From: Silene latifolia | Lineage: Eukaryota; Streptophyta; Magnoliopsida; Caryophyllales; Caryophyllaceae | Length of the DNA: 64,000 nucleotides | Reading direction: 5' to 3' | Assembly: GCF_048544455.1 (NCBI RefSeq) | Contig: NC_133536.1 | Span: 193,071,325 to 193,135,324, forward strand | Part shown: positions 38,634 through 50,347 of the stretch, one piece after another | Layout: each line of letters opens with the position of its first letter | How positions within the stretch are numbered: the first letter of the stretch is position 1 | Program-made: the position numbers and the translations under genes | Notes under the pieces: generated by a model | Seen by the model: the letters and a program-made list of their open reading frames with translations, nothing else | What the model was told of the DNA's origin: nothing | Database searches by the model: none

Positions 38634-39214
38634 CATGAGTCATCTGGGTAATTGTGCTGGTTAAAGTATTGATCATGCTGATTTTTTTGGCCGATACGGA
38701 TATTGTGTTCTAAATTAAGATTTTATTGTAAAAGTAGCCTATATCAGCGGCTGTAAATTGTTACATCCAGTACTGATTCTAAATTAAGATTTTATTTAAC
38801 TTGAAAAAGGTGTGTTTATTTGTTTAACCTGATTTCTTTTGCACAAATTCTCATTGAAGACAGCCTATATCCGTCGCAAGAGAGACGGATCAAATAGTTT
38901 CATATTATAAGGAAACGGGCGGGTGGGTTGCTAGTGGGCTGAATTTTTATTGTTAGCAGTTCTTGATTTTTGTGCTACCAACATTATTTTATTAACAAAC
39001 TATCCCACACTAACCCCAACCCATCACTTTTTTTTTGACGTCAGTAAGACTCATATCATCACTTTTCTTTCAAAAATAACAATCCTACCAAATCTTCATC
39101 TTCATCTTCTTCCATAATTCTTCATGTAAATCTTCTTTCAAAATTCATGTAAATCTTCATAAAAAATAACAACATTATTTGCACAAATATTATTCACTAA
39201 AAAAAATGTCAGAG
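38634..39214 (+). other. 3' UTR of the CCCH/G-patch gene and spacer
   Basis: After the TAA stop, a 20-bp phrase TTCTAAATTAAGATTTTATT is duplicated (38709-38728 and 38776-38795). AT-rich poly-A-signal-like sequence is present, but no canonical AATAAA could be assigned. From about 38870 to 39214 there is unrecognised spacer with a TCGTCGCAAGAGAGACGG-like phrase (here CCGTCGCAAGAGAGACGG) that could be a transposon end. Confidence 0.45.
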
Positions 39215-41580
39215 GGAGATGTTTGCTTGTTTTAGAGACGCTTTTAGAAGATCATATTGCTACTGTTGATAACGATGATAGTGTAGTGCCTGACGTTACT
39301 GACGATGAATTTGTGACGATGATGATAAATAAAGGTTTGTTTTTTTCCTCTTTATGTATCCGCAATTTTTCTTTGTTATGTTGTGTTTGTTGATGATATT
39401 TTAGGGGATTATAGTGCATTTTAGGATAAGATTTTTTGTGTTCTAGGTAATACTAACATTAATTCGTGTTATTGTCAAAACTCTAAGATGTTAATTTTTG
39501 TTGTGGATGATAAATCGTGTATCTTACTAAAACATATTTTCATCCCTTTGTCAGTTAATGAATATGACTTTCGAAATTTTAATAACAACAAGAACACAGA
39601 TTCAGATGTAACCATCTTAATGCATATCGGATACCAAGTAGGTTTTTCTGTCAATTGAGTTTAGAATTTATAATACATTGTTATTATTCTAAAACGATGT
39701 GGCTAATTCGGATGCTTTTGTCACAGGTACTGACCTTTCTGGATCTCTTCTTGGAATCAAAGCTACGAAATGGGAGCATATTTTTACGCTCTCTATAAGA
39801 AACATTCGCAACACATTGGATTCAGTGTCAAGAAATCTACATCTCGTAGGACTAGCAAGAAAGATAGACCGTTCATTGAGCGATACTTTAGATGCTCTTG
39901 CGAAGGAATACACGGGAACAAGAGTAAAGGTGGTTTAAATGGTGACGTTGAAGTGTTCACCAGCAATTTGAGGAATGTTTCAATTACTCGTTGTGAGTGC
40001 AAAGCCTGTGTCAGGACGCAAATAAATGCGGAAGGATTATGGGAGGTACCAAAGCTTAAAATTTGGTTGCTCCTGTCATAGGTACTGATCTTTCATATAT
40101 GTTACCATTGTAGTGTATAGTGTGACTATTTTAGTGTTCAGTGTTACCCTTTTAACCAAAGCTTGAAATTTGGTTTATCTTGTCATAGGTACTAATCTTT
40201 CACATATGTTACCATTTTAACTTTCAGTGTAACCATTTTAGAGTTCAGTGTTACCATTTTAACAAACACTTAGAATTTTTCTTGACATATAAACATAATA
40301 AACCAAACATAATGATATGTAAGTGATTTTTGAAAATGTCACCAACTTAACAAAGATATGTACAAATAATATAATGATTTTTGGTGTTATATATTATTTT
40401 TAACATGTAAACATAATATACTAAACATGGACACTTATATGTGACTGCTGAAAATGCGATGACCTTATCAAAAATATGTACTTATGTTTGAGGAAGGTAT
40501 CAATATTATTAATTTTTTAACATAATTGGTGAATTTGACCCCCTTATCATACGTATGTAGCTATCTTAGTCTGATTATTCAATTGTCATCATAATAACGT
40601 ATTTGCTTAAACATGGTCACATATTTGTTTAAAGGAGAATGTGTCACAATGTTGCCATCTTAGTGTGTAGAACATAAGCTAACCTGGTTACATTGTGTCA
40701 TATTGTCTTATGTCACCACGTTACTATATCAATGTTATCATCTTAGTGTGTATCAACATAAGTTAACATGGTTACATTGTGTCATATTTTTACATGTCAT
40801 CACATTCTTCCATAAATGTTACCATCTTAGTGTGTATCAACATAAGCTAACATGGTTATATTGTGTCGTATTTTCATATGTCACCACATTCTTCCATAAA
40901 TGTTACCATTTTAGTGTGTATCAATATAAGCTACATGGTTACATTTTGTCATATTTTCTCTTGTCACCATATTCTTCATAAATGTTATCATCTTAGTGTG
41001 TATCAACATAAACTAACATGATTACATTGTGCCATATTGTCTTTAAGTTCTAGCATTATTATTGTGGTTACATTTACTCGTAAGGGCGGTAACATTTATA
41101 GCATACAGTGTATATGTCACCACTTATGTTCATGCAGAAAAGCAAATGTTTAAATGCTAATAATGGTAAACTTATGACAGGTTTATCCAGAAACGAGACA
41201 TCGTCTATGTCACTGGCTTATTCAACAAAATGTTACATTCAACAAAATGCCATAAAATGTCACCAATTGGCGTCGTTCAATGTTGACAGCTATGAAATAT
41301 CTCATCTCAAAATGTCATAATGTAGTTGACGCAAGAGTCGTTGTGGATAAGCTGTTTATTAAGGCTAATGAGGACGTCCAATTGTTACTCTCTAACCTTA
41401 ATATGGAGGATGATCAACCAACCGTAGATGAGACCGTGCCTCATATTTCTTGACCCCTTACGTTATACGACAAAGGGACGCAGTCAACAAAAAAAAGGAA
41501 CATATGACCAAAGAAGCAGGCTAGGAAAGGGGGTGAAGTTCAGAGTACTATGTACGTCGCTATTCCGCGTCTGATATGAC
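39215..41580 (+). pseudogene. Decayed FAR1/FHY3-related (FRS) gene
   Basis: The best segment, 39770-40044, encodes YALYKKHSQHIGFSVKKSTS, then RRTSKKDRPFIERYFRCSCEG and CECKACVRTQINAEG (each a separate piece of the same frame). This is the WRKY-GCM1-like FAR1 DNA-binding domain with its C-x-C...C pattern. Upstream, acidic segments (39240-39340, DDSVVPDVTDDEFV) resemble the FRS N-terminus. Far downstream, 41330-41560 has a helical segment (VVVDKLFIKANEDVQLL) and a TQSTKKR stretch like the FRS C-terminal region. The MULE-transposase core and SWIM zinc finger are missing and the interval is filled with AT-rich repeats. FRS proteins are transposase-derived light-signalling transcription factors; this copy cannot be functional. 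Confidence 0.6.
40640..41050. repeat. Tandem repeat, about 83-bp unit
   Basis: Four to five diverged copies starting near 40690, 40772, 40856, 40939 and 41022. Each contains 'ttacattgtgtcatatt', 'gtcaccacattcttcc' and 'atgttaccatcttagtgtg'. It lies between the DNA-binding-domain exon and the C-terminal remnant of the FRS pseudogene. Earlier partial copies of the 'gttaccattttagtgt' phrase occur from about 40100. Confidence 0.85.
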
Positions 41581-41697
41581 CAATAGGATAGACAAAGGCT
41601 TATAATGTGATCAAAGTAGTTGACTAACGTGCCTATATTTGATTGTATATTTTTGCTTGTTAAATTGTTGTTTCTTTGGGTTTAATAAGAAGCTTAT

Positions 41698-41802
41698 TGT
41701 AATACTACGGTTTTATGTACTGTTGGGTACTCTATCGAGTAAGGCTTACTCTGTCGAGTAAGTGAGTTTTGGTTACGAAACAATGTTCTGTCTGATGGGT
41801 AC
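41698..41802 (+). mobile_element. 5' fragment of a Tekay-like gypsy LTR
   Basis: TGTAATACTACGG followed by TACTCTATCGAGTA and TACTCTGTCGAGTA, matching the first 105 bp of the LTR at 48254. It is cut off at the TGTGGACATGG start of the next element, which probably inserted into it. Confidence 0.75.
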
Positions 41803-44243
41803 TGTGGACATGGGCCACACGCACCGCGCGCACCCGCGCGTTGGTTTCGAGGCGGCGACATTTCTCCCACGGAACCTTGGTTTGCCAAAGCACGTCATGG
41901 GCCGTTCCCGATTGGTGAGGCATTGAAACCGGTGAAAGGTTGAATAAGCTTGCATTTGTGGAGTCGCCACCAATTTATTATGGAAAAATTGAAAACCCAT
42001 TCGAACACTTCGTGCCATGTCAAGACACAAAGTAATGACATGAACACTAAGAACTCGTTACCCTTAGCATTCTATGTCTAGAATGACTCTCGAGATGCCA
42101 ATGGACACGGATGTCCAGAGATAACTGGAGTAAGGGGTGAGGGTACGTATTAGGAAGCTCTTTAATTTGAACACCTAATCATGCCCGCCTCGATAGCAGC
42201 CTCTACTAATGATTAGGGAAATCGTTCATATTTGATATGTCGTCGATGTAATGCATGTGATGCAACAAACATAGATTAATCCTAGCATGTGAATTTAGGC
42301 TACGTCGGTGAATACATATTTAGCAAACAATGTGGAAGAAGTAGATGTTAGATTAAATTCATGTGAATGCATACAATTAAATCATACATAATAATAATTA
42401 CAAAATAACATAATTAAAATTACAAGAATTACAAAGTTTATTTGATCTACGTCAAAAGCACGGTCAAAACAGGATTTCGAAGAAGATAAAAGGAAAATAA
42501 AATTTGAAATTAAAATACGAAAATACGTCAGATTAGAGGTGATAATACGGATAATAGTTGATTTTAACCGTAATTAGAAGCTACGTCAAAACGAGAAAGA
42601 GTTCAGGGAAAGAAGCCCATCTGCCGCGTCCTCTGGAAGAGGCGCAGCACTTCCCGCGTCTATTCTTGAGTTGGGTTATGGCTGTGAAGTCAGAATCGCG
42701 GATTGTTATCGTTCATTGGTAAATTTAGAATGGATTATCAGTTTTAGACTCAAATTGAAGTACTTTAATTGATTACATGCATCTGGGCAAGTCGTAAACG
42801 AATTAAAAACGAGAAATTACAGCAGTTTACATAATTACGATGAACTCGTGTCGGAAATACAAAAGAAAAAAACTTGAGACTAGATTAACGAAACTGGACA
42901 AATAGGAAAACTCATGTATCAAATTAGATTCCCAGAACCTCGATATGAACAAGTCGAAACCCAGAAAAATCGATTTGAATTAAAACGGCGAAAACCCGCA
43001 AGTATTGAATTACTCGGGATTAAGGACAAATTAAGCATTGTAATAAAAAAGGATTAGTTAAAATACAATTTATATGCTGAAAATTACAAAAAGAACGAAA
43101 GAAAAAGAAAGAAGGAAAAATTGCAGTAAGTCGAGGAAGAAGAAGAAGAAGAGCAGGAGCAACAAGCAGCCTCGGGAAGAGGCGCAGCAGGTGCTGCGAC
43201 TCTTCGAAGAGGTGCAGCTACTGCTGCGTTTCTTATCGACGTCTGACCTCCGCTGTTTTGTAAATACGGTTTTAAAAGATGGATTTTAAATTGTTTTTCG
43301 AACGTGCTTTTGATATAGATCTTACATTAATGATACATAATAAAGTACAATAAATAAAATAGGATTTACACCCTCAGACTTACATGTTTGACGAAACGAG
43401 ATTGACTAAAGTTAACGTTTAGTGATTGCTTGACTCGAATATGCGTGGAAAGTGCCCTCGTTAGAGGATTTAAAAGTTTGATTAGATTGATTAAAGGTGG
43501 AGTTGGTCAAATTGGTCGGTCTATGCAACATGACTGAGACTCAGAAGGACCTGAGCTTACGTGGTCGATTGACCAAGTACGTAGGCGTCAAAAGCAATAG
43601 CGTAGTCTAGAATGCAAAGAGAGAGAAAGAAGGGGCGGAACACTCGCGTGCCAAATATGGAGGCCGAATGTCTCTATTTATACTTAACACATGGAGGAGT
43701 TTAGGAATGACACGGATTTGGAAACAAATCACTGAAATATTCTGAAAAGCGTGAAAAGAGGGCTGGGGAAGAGGCGCAGCAGCCACTGCGACCCTTGGAA
43801 GAGGCGCAACACGTGTTGCGTCCTTTCCCCAGAGGTTTCCTCCTTAGCAAGAAAGATTTTCGCGTTTTATTATGAAATTTCGGTGGATCTATACTTTCTT
43901 ATTCCATAAAACAAAAAATACGGAAGATATTTACTAAAAATATTGATTTTAATTTTAGGAATAGATATCCAGAGAATTCTAGAACATTCCGGAATATTTC
44001 GACTCGGCATTTAAACGGTTTTTAGAAAATGAAGCGGTTTTTGACCCGGACTCCAAATGAACTCTAATTACTGTCAAAACGACCGTATCGGTGCATAGAT
44101 GAGGACCAAGGGGTTAACTTGAGTGTTTGAGCTATCACTTATTGATGAACTTACGAACTGTCATAAAATCATTCCGCATATCAAACATGCGGCCCAATCA
44201 TCACTGGGTGGTTGGCGGGAGGTGCAGAAATGAGGTATCTACA
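41803..44243 (+). mobile_element. LTR of a PMD-bearing, Tat-like gypsy element
   Basis: Proposed LTR from TGTGGACATGG to ...GGTATCTACA, about 2.44 kb, without coding capacity. Boundaries are inferred: the left one from the abrupt end of the gypsy LTR fragment, the right one from the junction with GAGCCCCCAC, which looks like the start of an internal region. It contains GTGGAGTCGCCACCAA (41959-41974), a phrase I associate with Caryophyllales LTRs, and the GAAGAGGCGCAGCA motif cluster. The segment from 43202 is repeated at 56654. Confidence 0.5.
42615..43835. repeat. GAAGAGGCGCAGCA...TGCTGCG inverted motifs in LTR
   Basis: Clusters at about 42625-42660, 43175-43230 and 43770-43825. Examples are CGCAGCAGGTGCTGCG (perfect 7-bp arms) inside GAAGAGG...CTCTTC outer arms, and CGCAACACGTGTTGCG (perfect 16-bp palindrome). 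The last cluster is repeated near 57222-57275. Confidence 0.75.
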
Positions 44244-44991
44244 GAGCCCCCACTTTGACTGAGGCTTGGACAAAGCGAAAGTCAAAGTATAGTCATCAGG
44301 TCCATCAAAGATTACAACCTGACGACTATGGCGACGCGAGGCGGCTCAAGGGGTCTGAACCAAGGACCTGTCGTCGGGAACATTTTAGAGTTTGTCGACT
44401 ACCGGGGAGGGTCATTTAAAGTCCATTAGACTATGTAAGGAAGCTCTCCAGCCATAAGAGGAAATCATACCTGAGACTTCTTTCCTGAGATGTTTCTGGA
44501 GTTGCGTAGGAGCTGAGGGTAAGACCTAAAGGATATATAAGGATTGGTGCTAGGGTGTGGGGTCCTAAAGGAAAACATCGACGGGAAGGAGGCCAAATAT
44601 AAGCTCAACCCAAGGGGTAACCAAGGTTTGGGTATAGGAACCCTAAGGAAGTGTGATCCTAAAGGATTATGATCCTAAGGGTAGAAGTGTATGAACTCTA
44701 AGGAGTTTGGGAACCTAAAGAGCTGGGTGTATGAACCTGGGTATATGAACCCAAAAAAGACAGGCTGGTATGGGAACTTCTGGAGAACGACACCTTGTGG
44801 AGAGCCACCTGTCGTACAGGACGGCGAGGAGTATGGTAAGCCTTCAACTTTTCACTTCCTCATTTACTTACTTCTTGTCATTTCCTCATTTATTCATTTC
44901 TTATCATTTCTTTATATTATGCTTAAGAAAGCTTTCTTTTGAATTGACGCATGAGGCTGGGAACATGAGGCCCTTTTCTGTTTAGACGACG
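44244..44991 (+). mobile_element. 5' leader of the PMD-bearing element
   Basis: Non-coding, with recurring GATCCTAAAGGA / CCTAAGGAA phrases between about 44520 and 44725. Small ORFs here differ between the two duplicate copies because of indels, so they are unlikely to be coding. Confidence 0.5.
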
Positions 44992-45492
44992 ATGATGGAC
45001 GCCTTCGGGAAGCTGACGGAGGAGGAGAAGGCTATCATCGAGCGGGGAGCCTTTGGTGCCTTGGTGCAAGGCTGGAGGGAGATCAAGGAGAGGAAGATTC
45101 GGGCTAACCTTAGCCTGATTCGAGCCTTTCTTGATCGGTTATGGGACACGACCTCGACTTTCCATATGCCTTTTGGAGAGATCGGGGTCACTTTGGAGGA
45201 CTACGGCATGATCTCGGGTCTGCCGTGCGGAGAGGAGCCGTTGGTGTGGCCGTTGGTGGCCATGAGGATAGACTCGGCCGAGGCGAGGAGTTTAGTTGGC
45301 TGGAACCTGGCTACGAGCGCGGCCCAGGTTCCTAGTTTGGTGCTGAGTACCTACGTTAGGGACTACTTCGACAGTAGGGTTCCGGCGAGAGTGACGATGG
45401 ATGGACGCATGGTGCTGTTGGAATATGTGTCCTCCGACAATAATGCGATCACGACTGATGATCATGATGATCACATGTTTAAGTCTCGTTAA
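44992..45492 (+). pseudogene. Plant mobile domain (PMD) ORF, truncated by Copia insertion, copy A
   Basis: 166 codons. Residues 1-141 resemble the plant mobile domain (PF10536-like): LTEEEKAIIERGAFGALV, then FLDRLWDTTSTFHMPFGEIG and VTLEDYGMISGLPCGEEPLV, the typical 'FH.PFGE...TL.D...L.GLP..G' signature. The reading frame then crosses into the Copia LTR at 45416, so the last 25 residues are LTR-encoded. PMDs occur in MAIN/MAIL-type proteins and in gypsy and MULE transposons. Copy B at 58438 is almost identical. The complete domain is longer, so this is a broken copy. Confidence 0.75.
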
Positions 45493-46684
45493 AATGAATA
45501 CAATTGGGAAGTAATATTGTTCTCGTCAACTCGGTCAACATATATCGGTAATGATTGGCTGACTAGAGTTTGACATTACTGTCGTGTGACGGTGGTGATC
45601 AGTTGACCCCCTAGGTCATACCTAAAGGGCAACACTCTTAATTGATTATTTAATTAATCGTATAACGTTGCGAGTTAACTAAATTACTTGAAAATTGACG
45701 GACGATTTTGGAAGTAAAATTTACGTATCATATTGAAATGTGATTAAATAAGATACGGTCTGAGTAAATGAATTGTATCATTACTCGGATGAAATAATTG
45801 TTTAATGTAACAATTAAATTAGATGAATTGTTATAAATACAATCAGTTGTAATTTATAAATGGTAAAATATTTTGGCACAAGTAATTATAAAATTACTAA
45901 GTCGATTTTTGTATGTGACGTATTTTTGATAATACGTTGATTTTTAATATGTTAAAAATACATAACAAATTTATGTCACATATGACATGTGACATATTGA
46001 CAATTGACAAAAATAATATGGAATCCATATTATAGAGTGGGCCGAAAATTAGAGGGATTTAAGCTAATTATATGTTGTTTGTAATTAGTGAAAAACACAA
46101 TGATTAAAAGCAAGCCTAGCCATGCAAGCCTATTGTTCCTTGTGAAGAACAATTTCTCCATGCATTGGCTCTCCTAAAGCCCCTCCTCTTACACGGTTTT
46201 GAGAAGGCAAATGCTATCATTGTTTTTCCATAATTTTACCTAATAATATACTAAGTGTAGTGTATTATTCATTCATTCCATTCCATCATCCAAAAATACA
46301 ATTTTAGTGAGAATAAAAATCCTCCACTCTTTCTCTCTAAAAACCGAAATATTCAAAGTGTTAAAAATATTTTGGTTCAATTTTCTACTTGATTAATATT
46401 ATACTAGTATTTGTAATATTAATTAAATTAAGAGGAGCCTTGGGTATAAAGCTTAGGGAGAGATCTTACACTTAGATCTTATTCATCCATAAGAAAAAGC
46501 TCAAGATCAAAAGAGAAAGGTGATCTCTTTTGTGCCCTTAAATCCGAAATCAACAATGTAAGGACATGATTTTTCTTCTATTATATTATTTGTTTGCATG
46601 CATAAAACCCGTTTTAATTTTATGACAATTTAATTTAGACATATTTGAGTATGTTAATATGTATATGAATCTACATTTCCTTCA
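45416..46684 (+). mobile_element. Ty1-copia 5' LTR, copy A
   Basis: TGTTGGAATATGTG to ...TTTCCTTCA, 1269 bp, followed directly by ATCGGTATCAAGAGCC. A TATA-like box TATAAATACA lies at 45832. Inserted in the PMD ORF after GGTGC. Copy B is 58862-60129. Confidence 0.8.
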
Positions 46685-48253
46685 ATCGGTATCAAGAGCC
46701 ATGGTTGTTTGCATGCAAATTGGTTAAAAGTTTTTCCGAGTTATAAGAATAACAAATAAAACTTGTAAAATTTGTGTTATTATGATATATCACGAAATTA
46801 TTACATGCATGTTAATATTTCTGGTCCTAAAATGTTTTAGGATATTTTGGTTAATTTTTCGGATTTTTATTGTTCATATTTTACAATAATGGCATTTAAA
46901 TGTAATTTTATGAGTAAAAATGTCATTTTTGGTCTAAAATTAGCTATACTTCGAATTTTAAGTTTATTTTTGGATATGTTGTCACATATATTATTTTGAG
47001 ATAACCTGTAAATTTTCATAATTTTTGGACTTGTTATGCTCAAAAAATGAATTTTTCATTATTAAATTCGGATTTAAGTGAAAAATAGGTTAATATGAGT
47101 TAAATTTCGAATCTGGTCATAGAAAATTAATATGTTGTCACATGCAATTTTACAAGATGTGTGTAAAATAATTGGCTATAAATAAGTCATTTTGCATGAT
47201 TTATGAATTTTTGAAGAAAAATAGCATAAATAGTGACATTATTAGTGGAAAATTAATAAAACATAATCTATGACTTAGGAAAAACGTCTAATGTTGCATT
47301 TTATTATATTTTTCAGATATAAAATTGAAAAGTTAATGAAAATAATTTTTCCATGTTTTTATGATTATTTTATTAAAATTGATAAACCGCAACATTGTTT
47401 TTCCGGAAAATTTTCGAAATTTTTAACCTAAGATTTTGAACATTATGAGTGTCATGGAATTTTTCCAGAATGTTCATGAGTTTAAATTTAAAATTTTGAA
47501 TTTATTTGAAATTTTGTGATTTATTTGAAGTTTAATAGCTTATTTTTGTAATTTTGGTCCATTTATGAACAATTTTATAAAATATGGGTTAATTATGGTC
47601 AAATTATTAGTGAAGACTAAATTTTGAGTCCTAAGAGGTTAGGGTAATTAACTTATGCATAAATATGAGTTTATGTATTTTTGTGATTGTAAAATGTTGA
47701 AATCACGCAAATCCGTAAAAACCGAGTAATATACGATATTGGCATTTTAAAGGCGATTTAGCATAAAATTGAGCATGTTCATACATATTATAATGCTGCA
47801 TTTTCTTTATGATTGTCATAATTTTAATTTATTTAATTTTTGAATTATGTAATTTTACTTAGTATGGCCTTAGATTTAATTGGTATTTCCCGAAATGTAT
47901 GGGAATATCGATTCGGTTGTATTTTTATTGTGATCTCGTATCACCGTTTTGTAATTTAATAGATTTATTTTATTTTAGTTAAAAATGTATAATAGGAAAT
48001 TGTGTAATTTATTATGTAATTTTATTCATTCCGGAGTTCCAAAAGACGGATTTCTTCAAGAATGGCGATACATAAAGACGGTGTTACCTCGAGATGTGTG
48101 CCACAACCGAAGTTCAAGGGACCAATGGAGTTGGTTTCCGAATATGTAATAGTTAAATAGTTTTTCTATTTTAGGAAAGGCCATACTAGGATTTATTTAT
48201 CTTTATGCTTGCATTTTATTTTATGTCACATGCATCGCTAAATCGCCATAACT
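46685..48253 (+). mobile_element. Primer site and leader of the Copia element, copy A
   Basis: CGGTATCAAGAGCC at 46687-46700 is the initiator-tRNA-Met-type primer site. The following 1.55 kb is AT-rich leader without ORFs. In copy B the corresponding leader runs on to a gag ORF; here it is cut at 48253 by the chromovirus. Confidence 0.75.
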
Positions 48254-49575
48254 GTAATACTCCGTATTTATATGTCTTGGGGTACTCTATCGAGTAGCCC
48301 TTACTCTGTCGAGTAAGGGTAGGTTGCGCGTTAAAATAGTTTCTGACCTGTTGGGTACTCGATCGAGTAGCTGGGGTACTCGATCGAGTAAGGGGGTACT
48401 CGATCGAGTACCTTGGGTACTCGATCGAGTGTCCGGTTTTACGGGGAGTTTTCTCGGGTTTTGTTAATTATGCGATTAAGGTATTTAAACATAATCGCCA
48501 TTGTTTTAAATCACTTTTACAAAACCTAAAACCCTGTTTAAGAAAGAAAACAGCCACTTCATCTTCCTAATCGTATTCTTAGCAATTCCCGGAGTTCAGA
48601 CGGTCAGTTCGTGTCATAGTTCGTATCGTTGAGTCCCTTGCGTCGAGGGTAAGCTTTTAACGTAATTTTTATAATGTTTTGCTAAGTTTGGTTAAACCCT
48701 AATTTAGGGGTTGGGGGTTTTTATGAGTAGTATGTGATGTGTAGTCTTTATGTGTGATGTGTTAGGAGGAGGATTCGTAGAAGAGGCGTTTTGATACAGC
48801 TGTAGATACCGTCTGCTTGTTGTGCTTTCCAGGTAGGATTTCCTACTCAGTATTAGTCCCATAATGGGATATTGGTGATGTGCTGTAGTTAGTTGTTTGT
48901 ATGATGATTGTATTGTGTTTGTGGTTGTGATTGCTGTTGATGGTTCTCGAGATGCGTTCTCGGCTGAGTGGGGTCACTTGCGGGAGTGACTTCACGCCCT
49001 AGTTTCGCCTTTCGTGGAACCCGCCACGGAAGGGGATGTGCACATTAATGGGACAGGGTTATCGCTCGTACGATGAGCGGGGCTTAGGTGGGAACGGCTG
49101 CGGTCCCCCATCGGGCGGGTCCAATGGACAATCGATTTGAGATGATGGGAGTTGGTGGTGTGTGTGTGTGTGTGACATTCAGGTCTGTTTATCTTATTAT
49201 CAAGTTATCTATATTGATTGTGTGATTAGTACGACCCGGTGTTGTTTTGTAAACTGCGGTGATCCATTCGGGGATGGTGAGCGAGATATTGAGCAGTATT
49301 GAGATGAGTACTTGGGATAGTGGGGATGCCACGACATGACGATAGGAGTCTTCCGCTGTAGCCTTAGTTTATTTACTTTTCAGTTAGACAGTCACTTGAG
49401 AATATTGTATCGTACTTTGGTTTGGTTTTGATGATTGTATTTATTCATTAAACTATTTATAATAAACGTTGTTTCTGTTTTGTCTATTTGATTATCATAC
49501 CTCGGGCGACCGAGATGGTGATGTCCTCATACCTGAGTGGTCCTGGTAAGGCACTTGGAGTATGGGGGTGTTACA
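48254..49575 (+). mobile_element. Chromovirus 5' LTR
   Basis: 1322 bp, TGTAATACTCCG...GGGGGTGTTACA. Six TACTCGATCGAGTA-type palindromes lie in the first 180 bp (48281-48430). The U5 stem motif CCTCGGGCGACCGAGATGGT is at about 49500-49519. A GT microsatellite is near 49155-49172. Confidence 0.9.
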
Positions 49576-49576
49576 A

Positions 49577-49600
49577 ATGGTATCGTGAGCGACGATCCCG
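49577..49600 (+). promoter_or_regulatory. Primer-binding site, tRNA-Met type
   Basis: ATGGTATCGTGAGCGACGAT directly after the LTR. The second copy at 56477 reads ATGGTATCAGAGCGACGAT, the canonical form, so the GTGA here is probably a sequence error or mutation. Confidence 0.8.
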
Positions 49601-49984
49601 AAACCCGTAACCATTGAACTTAATGAACATAGGGAGTCAATTAAAATGAACCCGGGGTAAAAGTTGTAGGAGCTAGTGCAAAGGCTTGGGAGACGTCCTA
49701 AAGTCGCGGGGGTCGCCCTACAACTTTGAACCGGTCACGGGGGGGAAGTGTTTGTCGTATGTGTGTTTGGTTAACTTGTTTACAAATGTGATGGATGTGT
49801 TGATTGTTGGATGTTGGAATTGGAAGTTGAGGAGATGAAAGAAAAGTGATGTTATATACATAGAAATTGTTGATGAAATGATAGCATGTTGAATGTTTTA
49901 CAACGTGGCAATTAATAGCATGATTGTTATGATATAACGTGATTTATATAGTTAGCATATTAGTATATGACGTAATATGCGGGT

Positions 49985-50275
49985 AGCTCTTACGTATTAG
50001 TGATACTCGATCGAGTGGGACTGACTCGATCGGGTGGGTTTTTGGCGATTTTGAGTCCAGAATCGAGTTTTGGGGCACTCGATTGAGTAACTAGGGGTAC
50101 TCGATCGAGTAGGGGGTCACTCGATCGAGTAGCCTAGATACTCGATCGAGTAGGTAAGAGATCAGAAGGTCTGTTTGGTTCTGGAGTTTGGGTACTCGAT
50201 CGAGTACGTGGGGAACTCGATCGAGTAGCCCGTTACTCGATCGAGTGTGTTTGGGAACTCGATCGAGTGGGTTCT
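49985..50275. repeat. TACTCGATCGAGTA palindrome array in the gag leader
   Basis: About ten copies of (T/C)ACTCGATCGAGT(A/G) at roughly 20-30-bp spacing just upstream of the gag start, the same motif as in the LTR. Each 12-bp core ACTCGATCGAGT is a perfect palindrome. Confidence 0.9.
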
Positions 50276-50347
50276 GGGCATCGTGTGTTCGTGTTTTGAG
50301 GTTTAGTACGTGTGTTTATGTTTACCCCTTTCTTATATAGTTTCAAG

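Larger units (their letters stand above)
43202..48253 (+). repeat. Segmental duplication, copy A (filled site)
   Basis: 5052 bp nearly identical to 56654-61696. It spans the end of the Tat-like LTR, the PMD region, the Copia 5' LTR and part of the Copia leader. It ends where the chromovirus is inserted, after TAACT. Offset between copies is about 13.45 kb. Confidence 0.9.

Noticed and set aside
40640-41050. Regular repeats as a possible CRISPR array
   Set aside because: Contiguous diverged 83-bp tandem units without unique spacers, in a plant genome.
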